Shown here one piece after another: positions 8,106 to 16,811 of a DNA stretch of 64,000 bases; position 1 is the stretch's first letter, and every line of letters begins with the position of its first letter. The stretch is from Bacteroidia bacterium (GTDB lineage Bacteria > Bacteroidota > Bacteroidia > JADZBD01): positions 1-64,000 of the forward strand of contig JADZBD010000023.1 of NCBI GenBank assembly GCA_020852255.1. The letters run 5' to 3'. Under the pieces are notes generated by a model, which ran no database searches, was not told the DNA's origin, and worked only from the letters and a program-made list of their open reading frames with translations. The position numbers were made by a program, and so were the translations under genes.

Positions 8106-9643
8106 TTCATAGTTTCTTTAGAGTCTTTCAGAAAATCCTTCCATTCACTGACTCTGTTCTTTTTCAGCACTCTGGGAAATTTGTGTTGTCCGCCGATCTT
8201 TCCGATTTTTTCCATGAAACCGTAGAATACTTCGGGCGGATAAATCTTTATGAAAACATCTTTCAATGCGGCAATGCGCTCCACACGGTAGTCATCATTG
8301 AGTGTTTTAAGATTTTCATCCAGACGTGCTTTGAGCACCTTCGGATCCACGGCATCGTTTGTTCCGATGTACCACTGGTGTGCAAACATTCCGGAATGTT
8401 CGATGCCCTCAACAGTGAATTCTTTAATGTCAATATTCATTTCCTGACAGATCATGGAAATGGCCTTATTCATATTGTCCTGAGATAAATGTTCTCCGCA
8501 GAGACTGAGGAAATGTTTGGTGCGGCCGGTGATTACAATCTCATTTCTGTCTGTATCGAGAAACCGGATCGTATCGCCGATAAGATACCTCCATGCTCCT
8601 GAACAGGTAGACATGAGCAGGGCGTATTCGGTATTGGGTTCAATTTCGTTCAGAGTGAGTGCTACCGGATTGGCCACCATGGTTCCGTCAGCATCGAAGT
8701 TATCTGAATTGAAGGGGATGAACTCATAAAAAATCCCGTTGTCGGTTACGAGCCGCATACCTTCCGAATCGGGCCGGTCCTGGTACGCGATAAAGCCTTC
8801 TGAAGCCAGATAGGTCTCCATGTAGATCATTGGTTTTCCCATCAGGCGGTCAAAGCCATTACGGTAGGGTTCGAAGGAGACACCGCCGGTTACGTACACC
8901 CTCAGGTTCGGCCACAGGTCGTGAATCGTTGAGAGATGGTATTCACTAATAATGCGCTCTAGAAGGATCTGGATCCATGCGGGCACTCCGCACACACATG
9001 CGATATCCCACTCCCTGGCATTTCGTACAATCTCTTCCAGTTTATTATTCCAGTCTCGTTCCCTGCTAATCTGTCGTCCGGGTTTGTAAAAGTGCTGAAA
9101 CCAAAATGGAAGATTCCCCGCGGTGATACCGCTCAGATCGCCCTCATAATAACTGCCATTGTAATTCAGGTGAGTGCTTCCTCCGATTAATAATACTCCC
9201 TTTTCGAAGTGGTCGGAGGGCAGATCGTAATGCGCCTGAGATAGAAGCTGCCGGACACTGGTTCGCTGGATAGCTTTCAGCATATCCTTTGTAACCGGGA
9301 TATGTTTACTTGACGATTCAGAGGTGCCTGAACTAAGCGCAAAATACCGGATCTGGCCGGGCCAGCACACAAAGGACTCGCCGTTGAGTGCCCTGTACCA
9401 CCATGATTTAAAAATGGAATTGTAGTCGAATGCAGGAACACTCTTCCGGAATTCGCCGGTATAATCTTTTTCATTAAGAATGCGGGTAAATCCATATTGC
9501 TCGCCGAACGCGGTGTATTCCGCACGCGTCAGAAGCTTTTTCAGCACTTTTTTCTGCTGTTGCCAGGCATCTTTTGGTCCGGGTGACTGAATCCTGTTGC
9601 CGATGTTGATCGTACGCTTAAGGATCTTACCCAGGATAGCCAT
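8102..9643 (-). CDS. GH3-family (auxin-responsive promoter-like) acyl-adenylate synthetase
   Basis: 513-aa member of the GH3 family within the ANL superfamily. Plant GH3 proteins adenylate a carboxylic acid and conjugate it to an amino acid. The ATP-binding loop is seen as ALSSGTSESSSKHIPVT (near residue 105-120), with WPNLRVYVTGGVSFEPYR and IYMETYLASEGFIAYQ in the middle. The C-terminal lid carries DTIRFLD and ITGRTKHFLSLCGEHLS. Full length for bacterial members, which are frequent in Bacteroidota and functionally undefined. It overlaps the LysE exporter by four bases. A role as acid-amido synthetase is inference; it could equally be a plain acyl-AMP enzyme. Confidence 0.85.
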   Translation of the reverse strand: MAILGKILKRTINIGNRIQSPGPKDAWQQQKKVLKKLLTRAEYTAFGEQYGFTRILNEKDYTGEFRKSVPAFDYNSIFKSWWYRALNGESFVCWPGQIRYFALSSGTSESSSKHIPVTKDMLKAIQRTSVRQLLSQAHYDLPSDHFEKGVLLIGGSTHLNYNGSYYEGDLSGITAGNLPFWFQHFYKPGRQISRERDWNNKLEEIVRNAREWDIACVCGVPAWIQILLERIISEYHLSTIHDLWPNLRVYVTGGVSFEPYRNGFDRLMGKPMIYMETYLASEGFIAYQDRPDSEGMRLVTDNGIFYEFIPFNSDNFDADGTMVANPVALTLNEIEPNTEYALLMSTCSGAWRYLIGDTIRFLDTDRNEIVITGRTKHFLSLCGEHLSQDNMNKAISMICQEMNIDIKEFTVEGIEHSGMFAHQWYIGTNDAVDPKVLKARLDENLKTLNDDYRVERIAALKDVFIKIYPPEVFYGFMEKIGKIGGQHKFPRVLKKNRVSEWKDFLKDSKETMK

Positions 9644-9802
9644 AGTGCTGATATTCAGTACAAGGTAAGAAAATCAGGCCGTGTGACATATACCTCCCTT
9701 TGGAGCCGGATAATTTCCGTCCCGGTGTATAAAATGGAGACCCAAAACCACCTCAAAATCAGGCTTTTTTTGCCGGTAGGTGCTGGATATCAAATAATTC
9801 AA

Positions 9803-9810
9803 TAAATTTG
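9803..9810 (+). promoter_or_regulatory. Putative -7 element of the cold-shock gene
   Basis: TAAATTTG matches TAnnTTTG, 28 bases before the start codon. The intergenic stretch 9644-9838 is AT-rich close to the gene. I could not place a good -33 element. Confidence 0.5.
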
Positions 9811-9838
9811 CGAACTAATTTAAAATTCAATTTTTAAA

Positions 9839-10033
9839 ATGAAAACAGGTAAAATTAAATTCTTCAATGTTTCCAAGGGTTATGGTTTCATTGTTGAGGA
9901 CGGAACCGGGCAGGAGTATTTTGTGCATGCCACAGGTCTCGTTGATCAGATCAAACAGAATGACTCTGTTACTTTCGAGGTAACCGAAGGGAAAAAGGGT
10001 CTGAATGCTGTGAACGTTAAGAAGATTTCTTAA
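9839..10033 (+). CDS. Cold-shock protein, CspA family
   Basis: 64-aa single OB-fold cold-shock domain that binds single-stranded RNA and DNA as an RNA chaperone. RNP1 is seen as KGYGFI (residues about 13-18) and RNP2 as EYFVHA (about 26-31), both intact. Length is normal for the family. Monocistronic, with its own upstream -7 element and a strong terminator 19 bases after the stop. Which paralogue it is (cold-induced or constitutive) cannot be told. Confidence 0.95.
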   Translation: MKTGKIKFFNVSKGYGFIVEDGTGQEYFVHATGLVDQIKQNDSVTFEVTEGKKGLNAVNVKKIS

Positions 10034-10052
10034 TACCCCACACATTGATCAC

Positions 10053-10090
10053 CCCCCTGAAGCCGTCGGTTTCAGGGGGTTATTTTTTTT
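10053..10090 (+). terminator. Intrinsic terminator after the cold-shock gene
   Basis: CCCCCTGAA (10053-10061) pairs perfectly with TTCAGGGGG (10071-10079) around a 9-base loop, followed by TTATTTTTTTT. The T-run reaches the stop of the convergent YwqK-like gene. Confidence 0.92.
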
Positions 10091-10818
10091 CAGAGTTTAC
10101 GTTCGCTGGCCACTTCACCTTTACTATACAGGACTTCGGTGACCGCTTTTCCATTCTCGTCATAAACCAGCCATTTTCCTTCGCGCTGGTAATCGCCCGC
10201 TCCTTTGTTGTAAACTACTTTTCCGGCTTCCTTAATGTTTCCGTTGTCGTGATATTCTTTCTTTTCGTAGACCAGTTTCTTTGGTTCGAGTAGTTCGAGC
10301 GTGGAAGTGGGTTTTCCATTCTCATTGTAGAAGTTATTACGGATGAATATCCCGTCCTTATTGTATTCTTCAATGAACTCCATCTGACCGTTCGGGTAAT
10401 AGTCTGCTTCCTTTATCACATTAGCACCGGAGTATTCAATGTCGGCCTTCATCTTCCCATCGCTGTAATAGATCTTCATGCTGGATTTGTTGTAATCAGA
10501 TTTGAAGATACGCTCTACCTGCCCGTTGGAATAAAAATTCTGGTAAGTTTTCAGGGCGCCTTCGGCATAGTAGCCTTTATGAAGAACAGCGCCACCTTCA
10601 TAATAATCCTCGTACCATCCGGTAGCGGAATAACCCTTTTTATCATAGCGAACCGAATCTCCTCCAAGAGAGAAATTCATTTTTTCATACATGACCAGTC
10701 CGTAGGCACTATCATATTTCACCTTAGCCACAGGATACGTGTCGCCCTTCCTGACCTGAGACATGGCTGTCAGGGTAAGAAGAAGTGAAGAGAACAGGAT
10801 CAGACCGGGGCTTGTCAT
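10090..10818 (-). CDS. Exported YwqK/MORN-type repeat protein
   Basis: 242-aa protein with a signal peptide (MTSPGLILFSSLLLTLTAMSQ), which decides the ATG at 10818. The rest consists of about seven repeats of the form YYxNGxx..., for example YSNGQVERIF, YYPNGQMEFIEEY and YDENGKAVTEV. This is the repeat of the 'toxin-antitoxin system YwqK family antitoxin' families; no toxin gene is nearby, so that name is probably uninformative here. It lies 14 bases downstream of trxB in the same direction and may be co-transcribed. Function unknown; an envelope location is likely. Confidence 0.75.
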   Translation of the reverse strand: MTSPGLILFSSLLLTLTAMSQVRKGDTYPVAKVKYDSAYGLVMYEKMNFSLGGDSVRYDKKGYSATGWYEDYYEGGAVLHKGYYAEGALKTYQNFYSNGQVERIFKSDYNKSSMKIYYSDGKMKADIEYSGANVIKEADYYPNGQMEFIEEYNKDGIFIRNNFYNENGKPTSTLELLEPKKLVYEKKEYHDNGNIKEAGKVVYNKGAGDYQREGKWLVYDENGKAVTEVLYSKGEVASERKL

Positions 10819-10832
10819 GAGCAGAATATTCT

Positions 10833-11783
10833 TCAGTGAATTCCTTTTGCAGCCAGATAACGTTCGGCATCCAGCGCCGCCATACAACCGGAACCTGCAG
10901 CGGTTACGGCCTGTCTGTACACTTTGTCCTGTGCATCTCCGGCGGCAAAAACTCCTTCAACATTTGTACGCGAGGTGCCGGGAATGGTTTTAATGTAGCC
11001 GGATTCATCGAGATTTAACCAGTCTTTAAAAACATCAGTGTTTGGTTTGTGACCGATAGCAACAAAGAAGCCGGTAATGGGAATGGATATCTCCTCTTTC
11101 GTCTGAAGATTTTTTACCACCATCCCTTCTACTGCATTCACCCCTGTGATCTCTTTGGTTTCAGAATTCCAAAGCACCTCCAGATTGGGTGTATTCAGCA
11201 CACGGGTCTGCATAGCTTTTGAAGCTCTCAACTGGTCACGACGCACGATCATGTATACTTTTTTACACAGTTTGGCCAGATAAGTTGCTTCTTCTGCTGC
11301 CGTATCTCCTCCTCCCACAATGGCCACTTCCTGCCCTTTGTAAAAAAAACCGTCGCATACGGCACAGGCCGAAACGCCCGAGCCATTCATGCGGTGTTTT
11401 TGTTCAGAGGGTAATCCGAGCCATTTGGCACTCGCACCGGTGGCAATGATGATACTATCGGCATGTATTTCGGTCTTCTCGTCAATAGTCACCTTATGAA
11501 CAGGGCCTTTAAAATCCACCTTTGTTGCTAATCCGGATCTGATTCTTGTACCGAATCGTTCCGCCTGATTTTTCAGGTCCTCCATCAATTGAGAACCATT
11601 GACTCCTGTTGGATAACCCGGAAAATTGTCCACTTCTGTAGTGGTCGTTAGCTGTCCTCCGGGTTCACCTCCCATATACATTACCGGCTGCATATCGGCC
11701 CGGGCGGCGTAAATCGCTGCGGTGTAACCTGCCGGACCGCTGCCTATGATCAGACATTTCAGGTGTTCAATTTTTTCACTCAT
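10833..11783 (-). CDS. trxB: Thioredoxin-disulfide reductase
   Basis: 316-aa flavoprotein that uses NADPH to reduce thioredoxin. The start at 11783 (MSEKIEHLKCLIIGSGPAG) places the FAD-binding motif GSGPAGYTAA at its usual place. The redox-active pair is CAVC near residue 140, within SGVSACAVCDGFF. NADPH binding is shown by VGGGDTAAEEATYLA. The C-terminal FAD motif is GVFAAGDAQDKVYRQAVTAAGSGCMAA. Thioredoxin itself is encoded 6 kb away at 17754-18074. The upstream TATATTTG element supports an independent promoter. Confidence 0.96.
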   Translation of the reverse strand: MSEKIEHLKCLIIGSGPAGYTAAIYAARADMQPVMYMGGEPGGQLTTTTEVDNFPGYPTGVNGSQLMEDLKNQAERFGTRIRSGLATKVDFKGPVHKVTIDEKTEIHADSIIIATGASAKWLGLPSEQKHRMNGSGVSACAVCDGFFYKGQEVAIVGGGDTAAEEATYLAKLCKKVYMIVRRDQLRASKAMQTRVLNTPNLEVLWNSETKEITGVNAVEGMVVKNLQTKEEISIPITGFFVAIGHKPNTDVFKDWLNLDESGYIKTIPGTSRTNVEGVFAAGDAQDKVYRQAVTAAGSGCMAALDAERYLAAKGIH

Positions 11784-11807
11784 ATAAATGATACTTTCTT
11801 GGGGATG

Positions 11808-11838
11808 CAAATATAGGGCAAATAACAGGCTCTTAAAA
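11808..11838 (-). promoter_or_regulatory. Putative Bacteroidota promoter of trxB
   Basis: On the minus strand, TATATTTG (11808-11815) is a perfect -7 match, with TTTT at 11835-11838 after a 19-base spacer as the -33 element. The start codon is at 11783. Confidence 0.55.
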
Positions 11839-11882
11839 CCCAGGAGGAGAACAAAATACCTTGAGGGAAAGGGATTTGAGAC

Positions 11883-12524
11883 TTATCTGACGGCACGCAG
11901 CATTTCCTTCTTTCCCGGAGGGCCTTTGAGTCTGCTGACACTGAATCCGGCTTCGGCCATGCTTCTGCGGGCATTTCCACTGGCACAGTAGGTAGCGAGA
12001 AGGCCGCCGGTTCGCATGATCGAGTAAGTTTTCCTGAACACTTCCGGGGTCCACATATCCGGCTGCCGGCTTGGAGCAAACGCATCAAAATATACAAGGC
12101 TATATTCCGGTTCATGGTTAAAGTCCAGGAGTTTAAGGCAGTGTTTTGTAAGAAAAAATCCGGGAGCAATTTCACATGTTTTCTCAAATTCCTGATTGTG
12201 AATTGTTTCAAAGTGCCCGTTCCGGTTACACGTAAATTGCAGGTTTTCCCATTCGTGCCTTTCCAGCGGATAGGGTTCCAGTGCTGTGTATCGGATGATG
12301 CGGTCGTTCCTGTGCTGCATGGTCAAAAGCACATTTAATGCAGTACCCATTCCCACCTCCAGGATATGCAATGTGCCGCGATCTGTACACTGCCGAAGAC
12401 CATTTTCAATAAACACATACTCCGACTCAGTGACCGCTCCATGACGGGAGTGATAGGTCTCGTTCAATTCAGGTACGAAAAGACTTGGTGATCCATCAGC
12501 TGTGACAATTCTTGTTCTATCCAC
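11883..12524 (-). CDS. mnmD: tRNA (5-methylaminomethyl-2-thiouridine)(34)-methyltransferase MnmD
   Basis: 213-aa SAM-dependent methyltransferase equivalent to the MnmC2 half of MnmC. It makes the last methylation of mnm5s2U34 in tRNA wobble positions. Seen in sequence: LHILEVGMGTALNVLL (SAM-binding glycine loop, about residue 45-60), YTALEPYPL, and the family motif LVYFDAFAPSRQPDMWTPEVF. The only plausible start is GTG at 12524, because no ATG precedes the core. The FAD oxidase half of MnmC is absent, as in other stand-alone MnmD proteins. It is divergent from the TonB receptor, 43 bases away. Confidence 0.88.
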   Translation of the reverse strand: MDRTRIVTADGSPSLFVPELNETYHSRHGAVTESEYVFIENGLRQCTDRGTLHILEVGMGTALNVLLTMQHRNDRIIRYTALEPYPLERHEWENLQFTCNRNGHFETIHNQEFEKTCEIAPGFFLTKHCLKLLDFNHEPEYSLVYFDAFAPSRQPDMWTPEVFRKTYSIMRTGGLLATYCASGNARRSMAEAGFSVSRLKGPPGKKEMLRAVR

Positions 12525-12551
12525 GGCTGAAAATTACAAAACAATAAAGTG

Positions 12552-12559
12552 TAAATTTG
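12552..12559 (+). promoter_or_regulatory. Putative -7 element of the TonB receptor-DUF4249 pair
   Basis: TAAATTTG is a perfect TAnnTTTG match only 8 bases before the ATG at 12568, implying a very short leader. No clear -33 element. Confidence 0.45.
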
Positions 12560-12567
12560 CACCCTCA

Positions 12568-15015
12568 ATGAATTACCTCTGTCAGATTGTGTTTTTATTG
12601 TGCTTGCTGTGCGGCGTGGCAGACGCTCAAAAATTCACAGTTTCCGGATATGTGAAGGAGGCCGCCACCGGAGAAGTACTGCTGGGCGCTCCGGTAGTAA
12701 TCCGTGAACTGGGAAAGGGTGTCAATACCAATTCGTACGGGTTTTATTCCATCACGCTGGATAAAGGAGAATATACTCTGGATGTTTCATATATCGGGTT
12801 CAAAAAGTTTTCAAAAAAGATTGTACTGGATAAAGATCTGCGTTTGAATATCGAGTTGGAGGCAGATGCCATTGTTTCTCAGGAAGTGGAAATCGTAGGG
12901 GAGAAGGAAGATAATAACGTGAAGGGAACAGAGATGGGAACATTTACCGTACAGGTAGATCAGATAAAGAACCTGCCGGCGTTCATGGGGGAAGTGGATA
13001 TTCTAAAAGTGATCCAGCTGTTGCCGGGGGTACAGGGTGCGGGAGACGGAAACTCCGGATTTTACGTGCGGGGAGGCGGTCCTGACCAGAATCTGATCCT
13101 CCTGGATGAGGCCGTTGTGTACAACGCTTCCCATCTGATGGGATTCTTTTCGGTTTTCAACGGCGATGCCGTAAAGGATGTAACGCTGGTAAAAGGTAAT
13201 ATGCCTGCTAATTACGGAGGCCGTCTCTCATCCGTTCTGGATATATCCATGAAGGAAGGGAACCTGAAGAAATTTGTTTTTGAAGGCGGAATCGGGAACA
13301 TCGCCTCCCGCTTTACCATACAGGGCCCGATCAAAAAGGATACATCCTCCTTCATCATCTCCGGCCGCAGAACATACATTGATGTTCTCCTGCAGCCCTT
13401 TCTTGATAAGGACAAACCGCTGGCAGGCACGCGATACTATTTCTATGACCTGAACACCAAGATTAATTACCGGCTTTCAGACAAAGACCGGATTTTCCTG
13501 AGCGGGTATTTCGGAAGAGATAAATTTATTTTCAAGGATAAAGAATCTGACTTCGAAACGGATATTCCATGGGGAAACGCCACCGGCTCATTAAGGTGGA
13601 ACCATTTGTTCAGCGATAAATTATTTATGAATACTTCAGCCATCTTCAGCAATTATACGTTCGAGTTTGGTGCCACGCAAAGTCAGTTCGAGTTCAGGTT
13701 GTTCTCCGGGATACGGGATCTGAATGGGAAATTGGATTTCAGCTGGTTTCCGAATGTGAAGCATAAGGTAAAATTTGGTGCCAATTATATTTATCACACG
13801 TTTACCCCTTCCAATGCCACCGCACGTTCCGGAGACGTTGAATTCAATCTCGGAGACATCGTTCGGTTGTATTCACACGAGGCGGCGGTTTACATTAACG
13901 ATGAATGGGAAGTGTCGGATTTGTTTTCAATCAATGCAGGGATCCGGTTTTCCGGATTTCAGCAAATCGGTCCCTTCAAGAGATATATTAAAGATCTGCA
14001 GGGCAAGATCATGGATTCTGTAGAATATAAAAAGGGCCAGAAAGTAGCGGATTACGGTGGGTTAGAGCCGAGGATTTCAATGCGATATATCATTGATGAG
14101 CATTCCAGCGTGAAAGCAGGATATACCCGGAATTATCAGTACATTCATTTGGCTTCCCTTTCGGGTGTATCACTCCCAACAGACGTGTGGATGCCTTGCA
14201 CTGAAGTGATCAAGCCGCAGATAGGTACTCAGTACTCGGCAGGTTATTTCAAGAACTTTAAAAAGAATATGTATGAGACTTCCGTTGAAGTGTATTATAA
14301 GGACATGCGAAATATGATTGAATATAAGGAGGGAACACAACCGGAGGACGACGTGAAGGATAACCCGGATAACAGCTTTACCTTCGGGGACGGCTGGTCG
14401 TACGGCGCAGAGTTTTTCATAAAAAAGAGATTTGGAAAGATCAACGGATGGATCGGTTATACGCTGGCATGGACGATGCGGCAGTTTGATGAAATCAATG
14501 AAGGAAATGAATTTCCGGCAAAGTACGATCGCAGGCATGATATATCGGTGGTACTCACCTACGATTACAGTCCGCGTTGGACCTTCAGTACGATCTGGGT
14601 TTTTGCTACAGGAAATACCGGTACACTTCCGTCTTCCTTTTATTTTATAGAAGGACATCTCGTCAACGAATACGGGCCTCGCAACTCCTATCGCTTTGTC
14701 CCCTACCACCGCCTGGATGTTTCGGCCACCTTCACGCCTGACAAAGTTAAAAGGCAGCAGCGGCGAAAAGTGCGTGCTGAAAGGCGGACAGTAAAGAAGG
14801 GAAAAACGTTCGATGCGGAAAAATGGACAGCTAAACATCAGCCCTGGGAGACGAGCTGGACATTTGCGCTTTACAATGCATACAACAGAAAAAATCCGTA
14901 TTTCATTTATTTTGAAACCTCCGGAAGTATTTACGATGGCAACCTGAGTATGTCTGCTAAACAGGTCTCGCTTTTCCCTATCCTTCCCAGTGTCACCTGG
15001 AATTTTAAATTCTGA
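12568..15015 (+). CDS. TonB-dependent receptor with carboxypeptidase-like N-terminal domain
   Basis: 815-aa outer-membrane receptor. The ATG at 12568 gives a signal peptide (MNYLCQIVFLLCLLCGVADA). Domains in order: a CarboxypepD_reg-like beta sandwich (about 22-105: VSGYVKEAATGEVLLGAPV, NSYGFYSITLDKGEYTL); a TonB plug (about 120-230: LPGVQGAGDGNSGFYVRGGGPDQNLILLDEAVVYN, PANYGGRLSSVLDI); and a 22-strand barrel ending in ...SVTWNFKF with a terminal Phe, typical of BAM substrates. It imports an unknown ligand using TonB energy. The DUF4249 lipoprotein gene begins 4 bases after its stop, a pairing common in Bacteroidota. No SusD homologue is present, so it is not a classical SusCD pair. Confidence 0.93.
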   Translation: MNYLCQIVFLLCLLCGVADAQKFTVSGYVKEAATGEVLLGAPVVIRELGKGVNTNSYGFYSITLDKGEYTLDVSYIGFKKFSKKIVLDKDLRLNIELEADAIVSQEVEIVGEKEDNNVKGTEMGTFTVQVDQIKNLPAFMGEVDILKVIQLLPGVQGAGDGNSGFYVRGGGPDQNLILLDEAVVYNASHLMGFFSVFNGDAVKDVTLVKGNMPANYGGRLSSVLDISMKEGNLKKFVFEGGIGNIASRFTIQGPIKKDTSSFIISGRRTYIDVLLQPFLDKDKPLAGTRYYFYDLNTKINYRLSDKDRIFLSGYFGRDKFIFKDKESDFETDIPWGNATGSLRWNHLFSDKLFMNTSAIFSNYTFEFGATQSQFEFRLFSGIRDLNGKLDFSWFPNVKHKVKFGANYIYHTFTPSNATARSGDVEFNLGDIVRLYSHEAAVYINDEWEVSDLFSINAGIRFSGFQQIGPFKRYIKDLQGKIMDSVEYKKGQKVADYGGLEPRISMRYIIDEHSSVKAGYTRNYQYIHLASLSGVSLPTDVWMPCTEVIKPQIGTQYSAGYFKNFKKNMYETSVEVYYKDMRNMIEYKEGTQPEDDVKDNPDNSFTFGDGWSYGAEFFIKKRFGKINGWIGYTLAWTMRQFDEINEGNEFPAKYDRRHDISVVLTYDYSPRWTFSTIWVFATGNTGTLPSSFYFIEGHLVNEYGPRNSYRFVPYHRLDVSATFTPDKVKRQQRRKVRAERRTVKKGKTFDAEKWTAKHQPWETSWTFALYNAYNRKNPYFIYFETSGSIYDGNLSMSAKQVSLFPILPSVTWNFKF

Positions 15016-15019
15016 AAAC

Positions 15020-15880
15020 ATGATCAAGTATTTATTATTCTTTCTCCCCTTCACCATACTCCTCACCTCTTGCGTGAAGGATATAGAAGTGGATGTGCCG
15101 GAGTACAGCGAGAAACTCTGCGTGGACGGCAGAATTGAGCAGGGCCAAACGGCATGGGTAGTCCTCACGCGTAACGCCGCATTCTTCGGCGATTACGACC
15201 TTAATAATTTATTGAATTACATTGTCACCGATGCATTTGTTACGGTCAGCAACGGTGTTACCACCGACACGCTTACTCACTTTATGTATGGTCTTTATGC
15301 GGGAAGTACAATCACCGGGCAGGTAGGAACAACCTATACACTGAATATTTCCTGGAATAATAAGGTTTATACCTCTACTACTACGATACCCGGCCCGGTA
15401 CCACTGGACTCGCTCTGGTTCAAGGTACAGGGCACCATGGATTCTTTGGGATATGTATGGGCGAATTTTCAGGAACCTCAAGGAACCGGAAACGCTTACC
15501 GGTGGTTTGCGAAGAGACTCAACAAGGATCAGGATTTTATCGCTCCATTCGGTTCCGCGTTTGAGGATAAATTTATTGACGGACAGGATTTTGATTTTGC
15601 GTACAACCGCGGGCAGCTACCCGATTCAGATGCACCGGACGATAATAATGAGGAGGCGTACTATTTTAAGAAGGATGATACCATTGTGGTGAAGTTTACG
15701 AGTATTGACGATCCCTCTTACCAGTTTTGGCGTTCATATGAAACGCAGGTGCTCAGCGGGGGAAATCCGTTTGCTGCCCCCGGAAATGTAAAGTCAAATA
15801 TTCTTCCGAAGGGAGAAGCCCTGGGAGTGTTCTGCGGGTATGGTGTTTTTCTCGATACATTGATCACGAATGTCCCATAG
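15020..15880 (+). CDS. DUF4249 lipoprotein paired with the TonB receptor
   Basis: 286-aa lipoprotein. The ATG at 15020 gives a signal peptide with lipobox LLTSC (lipidated Cys18). It continues VKDIEVDVPEYSEKLCVDGRIEQGQ, the characteristic DUF4249 opening, then beta-rich sequence with TYTLNISWNNKVYTSTTTIP. DUF4249 proteins are encoded directly after TonB-dependent receptors in many Bacteroidota and probably act as the surface lipoprotein partner; the ligand is unknown. The 4-base gap indicates one transcript. The protein ends shortly after GVFCGYGVF, near the usual family end. Confidence 0.85.
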   Translation: MIKYLLFFLPFTILLTSCVKDIEVDVPEYSEKLCVDGRIEQGQTAWVVLTRNAAFFGDYDLNNLLNYIVTDAFVTVSNGVTTDTLTHFMYGLYAGSTITGQVGTTYTLNISWNNKVYTSTTTIPGPVPLDSLWFKVQGTMDSLGYVWANFQEPQGTGNAYRWFAKRLNKDQDFIAPFGSAFEDKFIDGQDFDFAYNRGQLPDSDAPDDNNEEAYYFKKDDTIVVKFTSIDDPSYQFWRSYETQVLSGGNPFAAPGNVKSNILPKGEALGVFCGYGVFLDTLITNVP

Positions 15881-15985
15881 GGAAGAAAGTAGGATATTAT
15901 CTATCTGAAAGTCAATGTATTAAAATAGAATTGGTAAGACAGGATTATTTTGCTTTTTTTGTAATGCGAGATCAATCAGAGATTT

Positions 15986-16807
15986 ATGAGAAAATTGTTT
16001 ACCCTGCTGGTATGGATGGTCCTTACGGGCATTGCGGCACAGAGCCAGACCACAGGCGGACCCTTGTATAGCATTAAGCTGAAAGAGGCGGGTGGTGTTT
16101 TTTTCTTTGAAGGGAAGCTGAAATATAAGGAACACACCATTGAGGCTTATTTTGTTTTTGATACGGGCACGGAAACGGTGGTGCTTTCCAGGGAACTTTC
16201 CGATAAGGTAGGATATTCAGAGGACAGTTATTTTTCTGTTGAGATTTCTGATAAAAAAACAACAGGTATCAACGCTGTCATTGAAAAGGAGCCTTCCGTT
16301 CATGCAGGAATGTCCGGACAGTTTGGTGGAAAGATATACGGGGGGAAGATCGGATTATACCCTGTATTCAGGAACAACTACCTGATTGTTGACTTTAAGA
16401 AGTCTTCGATAGATGTTTACACCACTAAGGGAGGAGCAAGCAATATCGGGTCTGACGCGGCGATAGACGCAAAGGTGGCAGGTAGTATGTTTTACAGTAG
16501 CATCACTGTAAATGGGAAGGACGGGCTTTATTTTTCCTTTTCTTCCGGCGTGAGCGGATCGCACATTGTTTCGAAGTATGGTGCGAAAAAGGGAAAGATT
16601 AAGAATAATTCCAGACGGAGCGTTCAGGTTGGAGAATATACTCAGAATGATCAGCTGTTCACGGTAATCAAAGGAAAGGACTTCTCCACGGAGGATACAA
16701 AGTCCATGAAATTCAAGGTATGCGGTACCATCGGTATTGATTATATGAGGAACTACCAGTGGCACTTCGATTGCATGAACCGGAAGATGGGCGTCAAAAA
16801 AGTCTGA
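15986..16807 (+). CDS. Secreted retropepsin-like aspartyl protease candidate
   Basis: 273-aa protein with a signal peptide (MRKLFTLLVWMVLTGIAAQSQ). Residues 56-68 read YFVFDTGTETVVLS, the hydrophobic-hydrophobic-DTG-x pattern of pepsin-like and retropepsin-like active sites (Asp59). A single DTG suggests a homodimer or a one-domain fold. The family's later hydrophobic-Gly signature may correspond to GTIGIDYMRNYQWHFDC near the C-terminus, which resembles 'ILGxDFL' of such folds. A 105-base gap upstream and 4 bases to the convergent DUF58 gene make it monocistronic. Protease activity is inference. Confidence 0.6.
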   Translation: MRKLFTLLVWMVLTGIAAQSQTTGGPLYSIKLKEAGGVFFFEGKLKYKEHTIEAYFVFDTGTETVVLSRELSDKVGYSEDSYFSVEISDKKTTGINAVIEKEPSVHAGMSGQFGGKIYGGKIGLYPVFRNNYLIVDFKKSSIDVYTTKGGASNIGSDAAIDAKVAGSMFYSSITVNGKDGLYFSFSSGVSGSHIVSKYGAKKGKIKNNSRRSVQVGEYTQNDQLFTVIKGKDFSTEDTKSMKFKVCGTIGIDYMRNYQWHFDCMNRKMGVKKV

Positions 16808-16811
16808 CAGA

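Noticed and set aside
10090-10818. Toxin-antitoxin module, from the YwqK 'antitoxin' family label
   Set aside because: The protein is exported and no toxin-like gene is adjacent; neighbours are trxB and a cold-shock gene.
14170-15168. Open frame of 332 codons on the minus strand across the TonB receptor and DUF4249 genes
   Set aside because: It covers parts of two well-supported genes on the opposite strand and has no recognisable protein features.
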